Assembly (NCBI GenBank): GCA_964492065.1
Contig: CAZBHH010000006.1
Span: 1-64,000 of the forward strand
Direction: 5' to 3'
DNA from: JADKAC01 sp964492065
Lineage (GTDB): Bacteria > Bacteroidota > Bacteroidia > Chitinophagales > BACL12
Length of the DNA stretch: 64,000 bases
Both the position numbers and the translations under genes were made by a program. Shown one piece after another: positions 63,964 through 64,000 of the stretch. Under the pieces are notes generated by a model, which was not told where the DNA came from, did no database searches, and saw only the letters and a program-made list of their open reading frames with translations. The first letter of the stretch is position 1. Each line of letters begins with the position of its first letter.

Positions 63964-64000
63964 ATGCATCGCAGGTATATTTTATTCCTTGTTATTGCTT
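63964..64000 (+). CDS. Exported protein, N-terminal fragment (cut by window edge)
   Basis: From the ATG at 63964 the peptide MHRRYILFLVIA looks like the start of a signal peptide. A TACCTTTA element (one mismatch to TAnnTTTG) lies about 20 nt upstream and AAAGG lies next to the ATG. Nothing more can be read. Confidence 0.45.
   Translation, partial: MHRRYILFLVIA

Overview
The window comes from a member of the phylum Bacteroidota, most like the Chitinophagia/Saprospiria branch. The evidence is internal: six secreted proteins end in type IX secretion (T9SS) sorting domains, the gliding genes gldA, gldF and gldG are present, an ExbB/ExbD cluster and a TonB-dependent receptor are present, and many genes carry the Bacteroidota promoter element TAnnTTTG. 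It is chromosomal, because it holds dnaA, dnaN, a ribosomal-protein operon and two aminoacyl-tRNA synthetases. It is a draft scaffold: positions 63691-63790 are 100 Ns lying inside a repeat.

Layout. 1-4644: three exported proteins on the minus strand (a lipoprotein start and two tandem PKD/gliding-type CTD paralogues). 4736-9877: an alpha/beta hydrolase, then two coupled exported amidohydrolases. 9923-12033: exbB, a small membrane gene and two exbD genes. 12149-15780: tRNA-Ser, tatD, a polysaccharide deacetylase, gltX and an aspartate-rich protein. 15994-25090: trmN6-like gene, an anchor-L/PKD protein, two universal stress proteins, a TonB receptor, a PafA-type phosphatase and a flavin reductase-like protein. 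25256-33736: T9SS cargo, a NarL-type two-component pair, an M48 lipoprotein and a polyprenyl synthase. 33740-46090: a giant lamin-tail/CotH protein, an rRNA methylase, a YbiT-like ABC-F ATPase, the operon rplM-rpsI-rpsB-tsf, a YugP peptidase, LemA and dus.

46091-47732 is the accessory patch. It holds a toxin-antitoxin pair between two ~184-bp direct repeats that decode to a broken fragment of an RHS core, followed by an inactivated IS3-family orfA remnant that runs up to the 3' end of dnaN. 47733-53651 holds gldA, gldF, gldG, a DUF4340 gene and dnaN on one strand. 53902-57450 holds an IscA-like protein lacking its C-terminal cysteines, a membrane-anchored hypothetical, a 650-bp AT-rich gap that may be oriC, dnaA and three tRNAs. 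57603-64000 holds a fatty acid hydroxylase-type protein, glyS, small lipoproteins, two very small membrane proteins with overlapping stops, a second ABC-F ATPase, the repeat/N-gap and the start of another exported protein.

The most notable signals are: (1) the RHS-remnant/TA/IS patch; (2) a TAnnTTTG element placed exactly 4 nt before the start codon of several genes (gltX, glyS, dus, ABC-F and, with one mismatch, the CotH gene), which predicts leaderless mRNAs; (3) an apparent CTG start for a secreted PKD protein; (4) an IscA homologue without the CGC motif; and (5) a possible small RNA between gldA and the IscA-like gene. No CRISPR array, prophage or complete transposon was seen.
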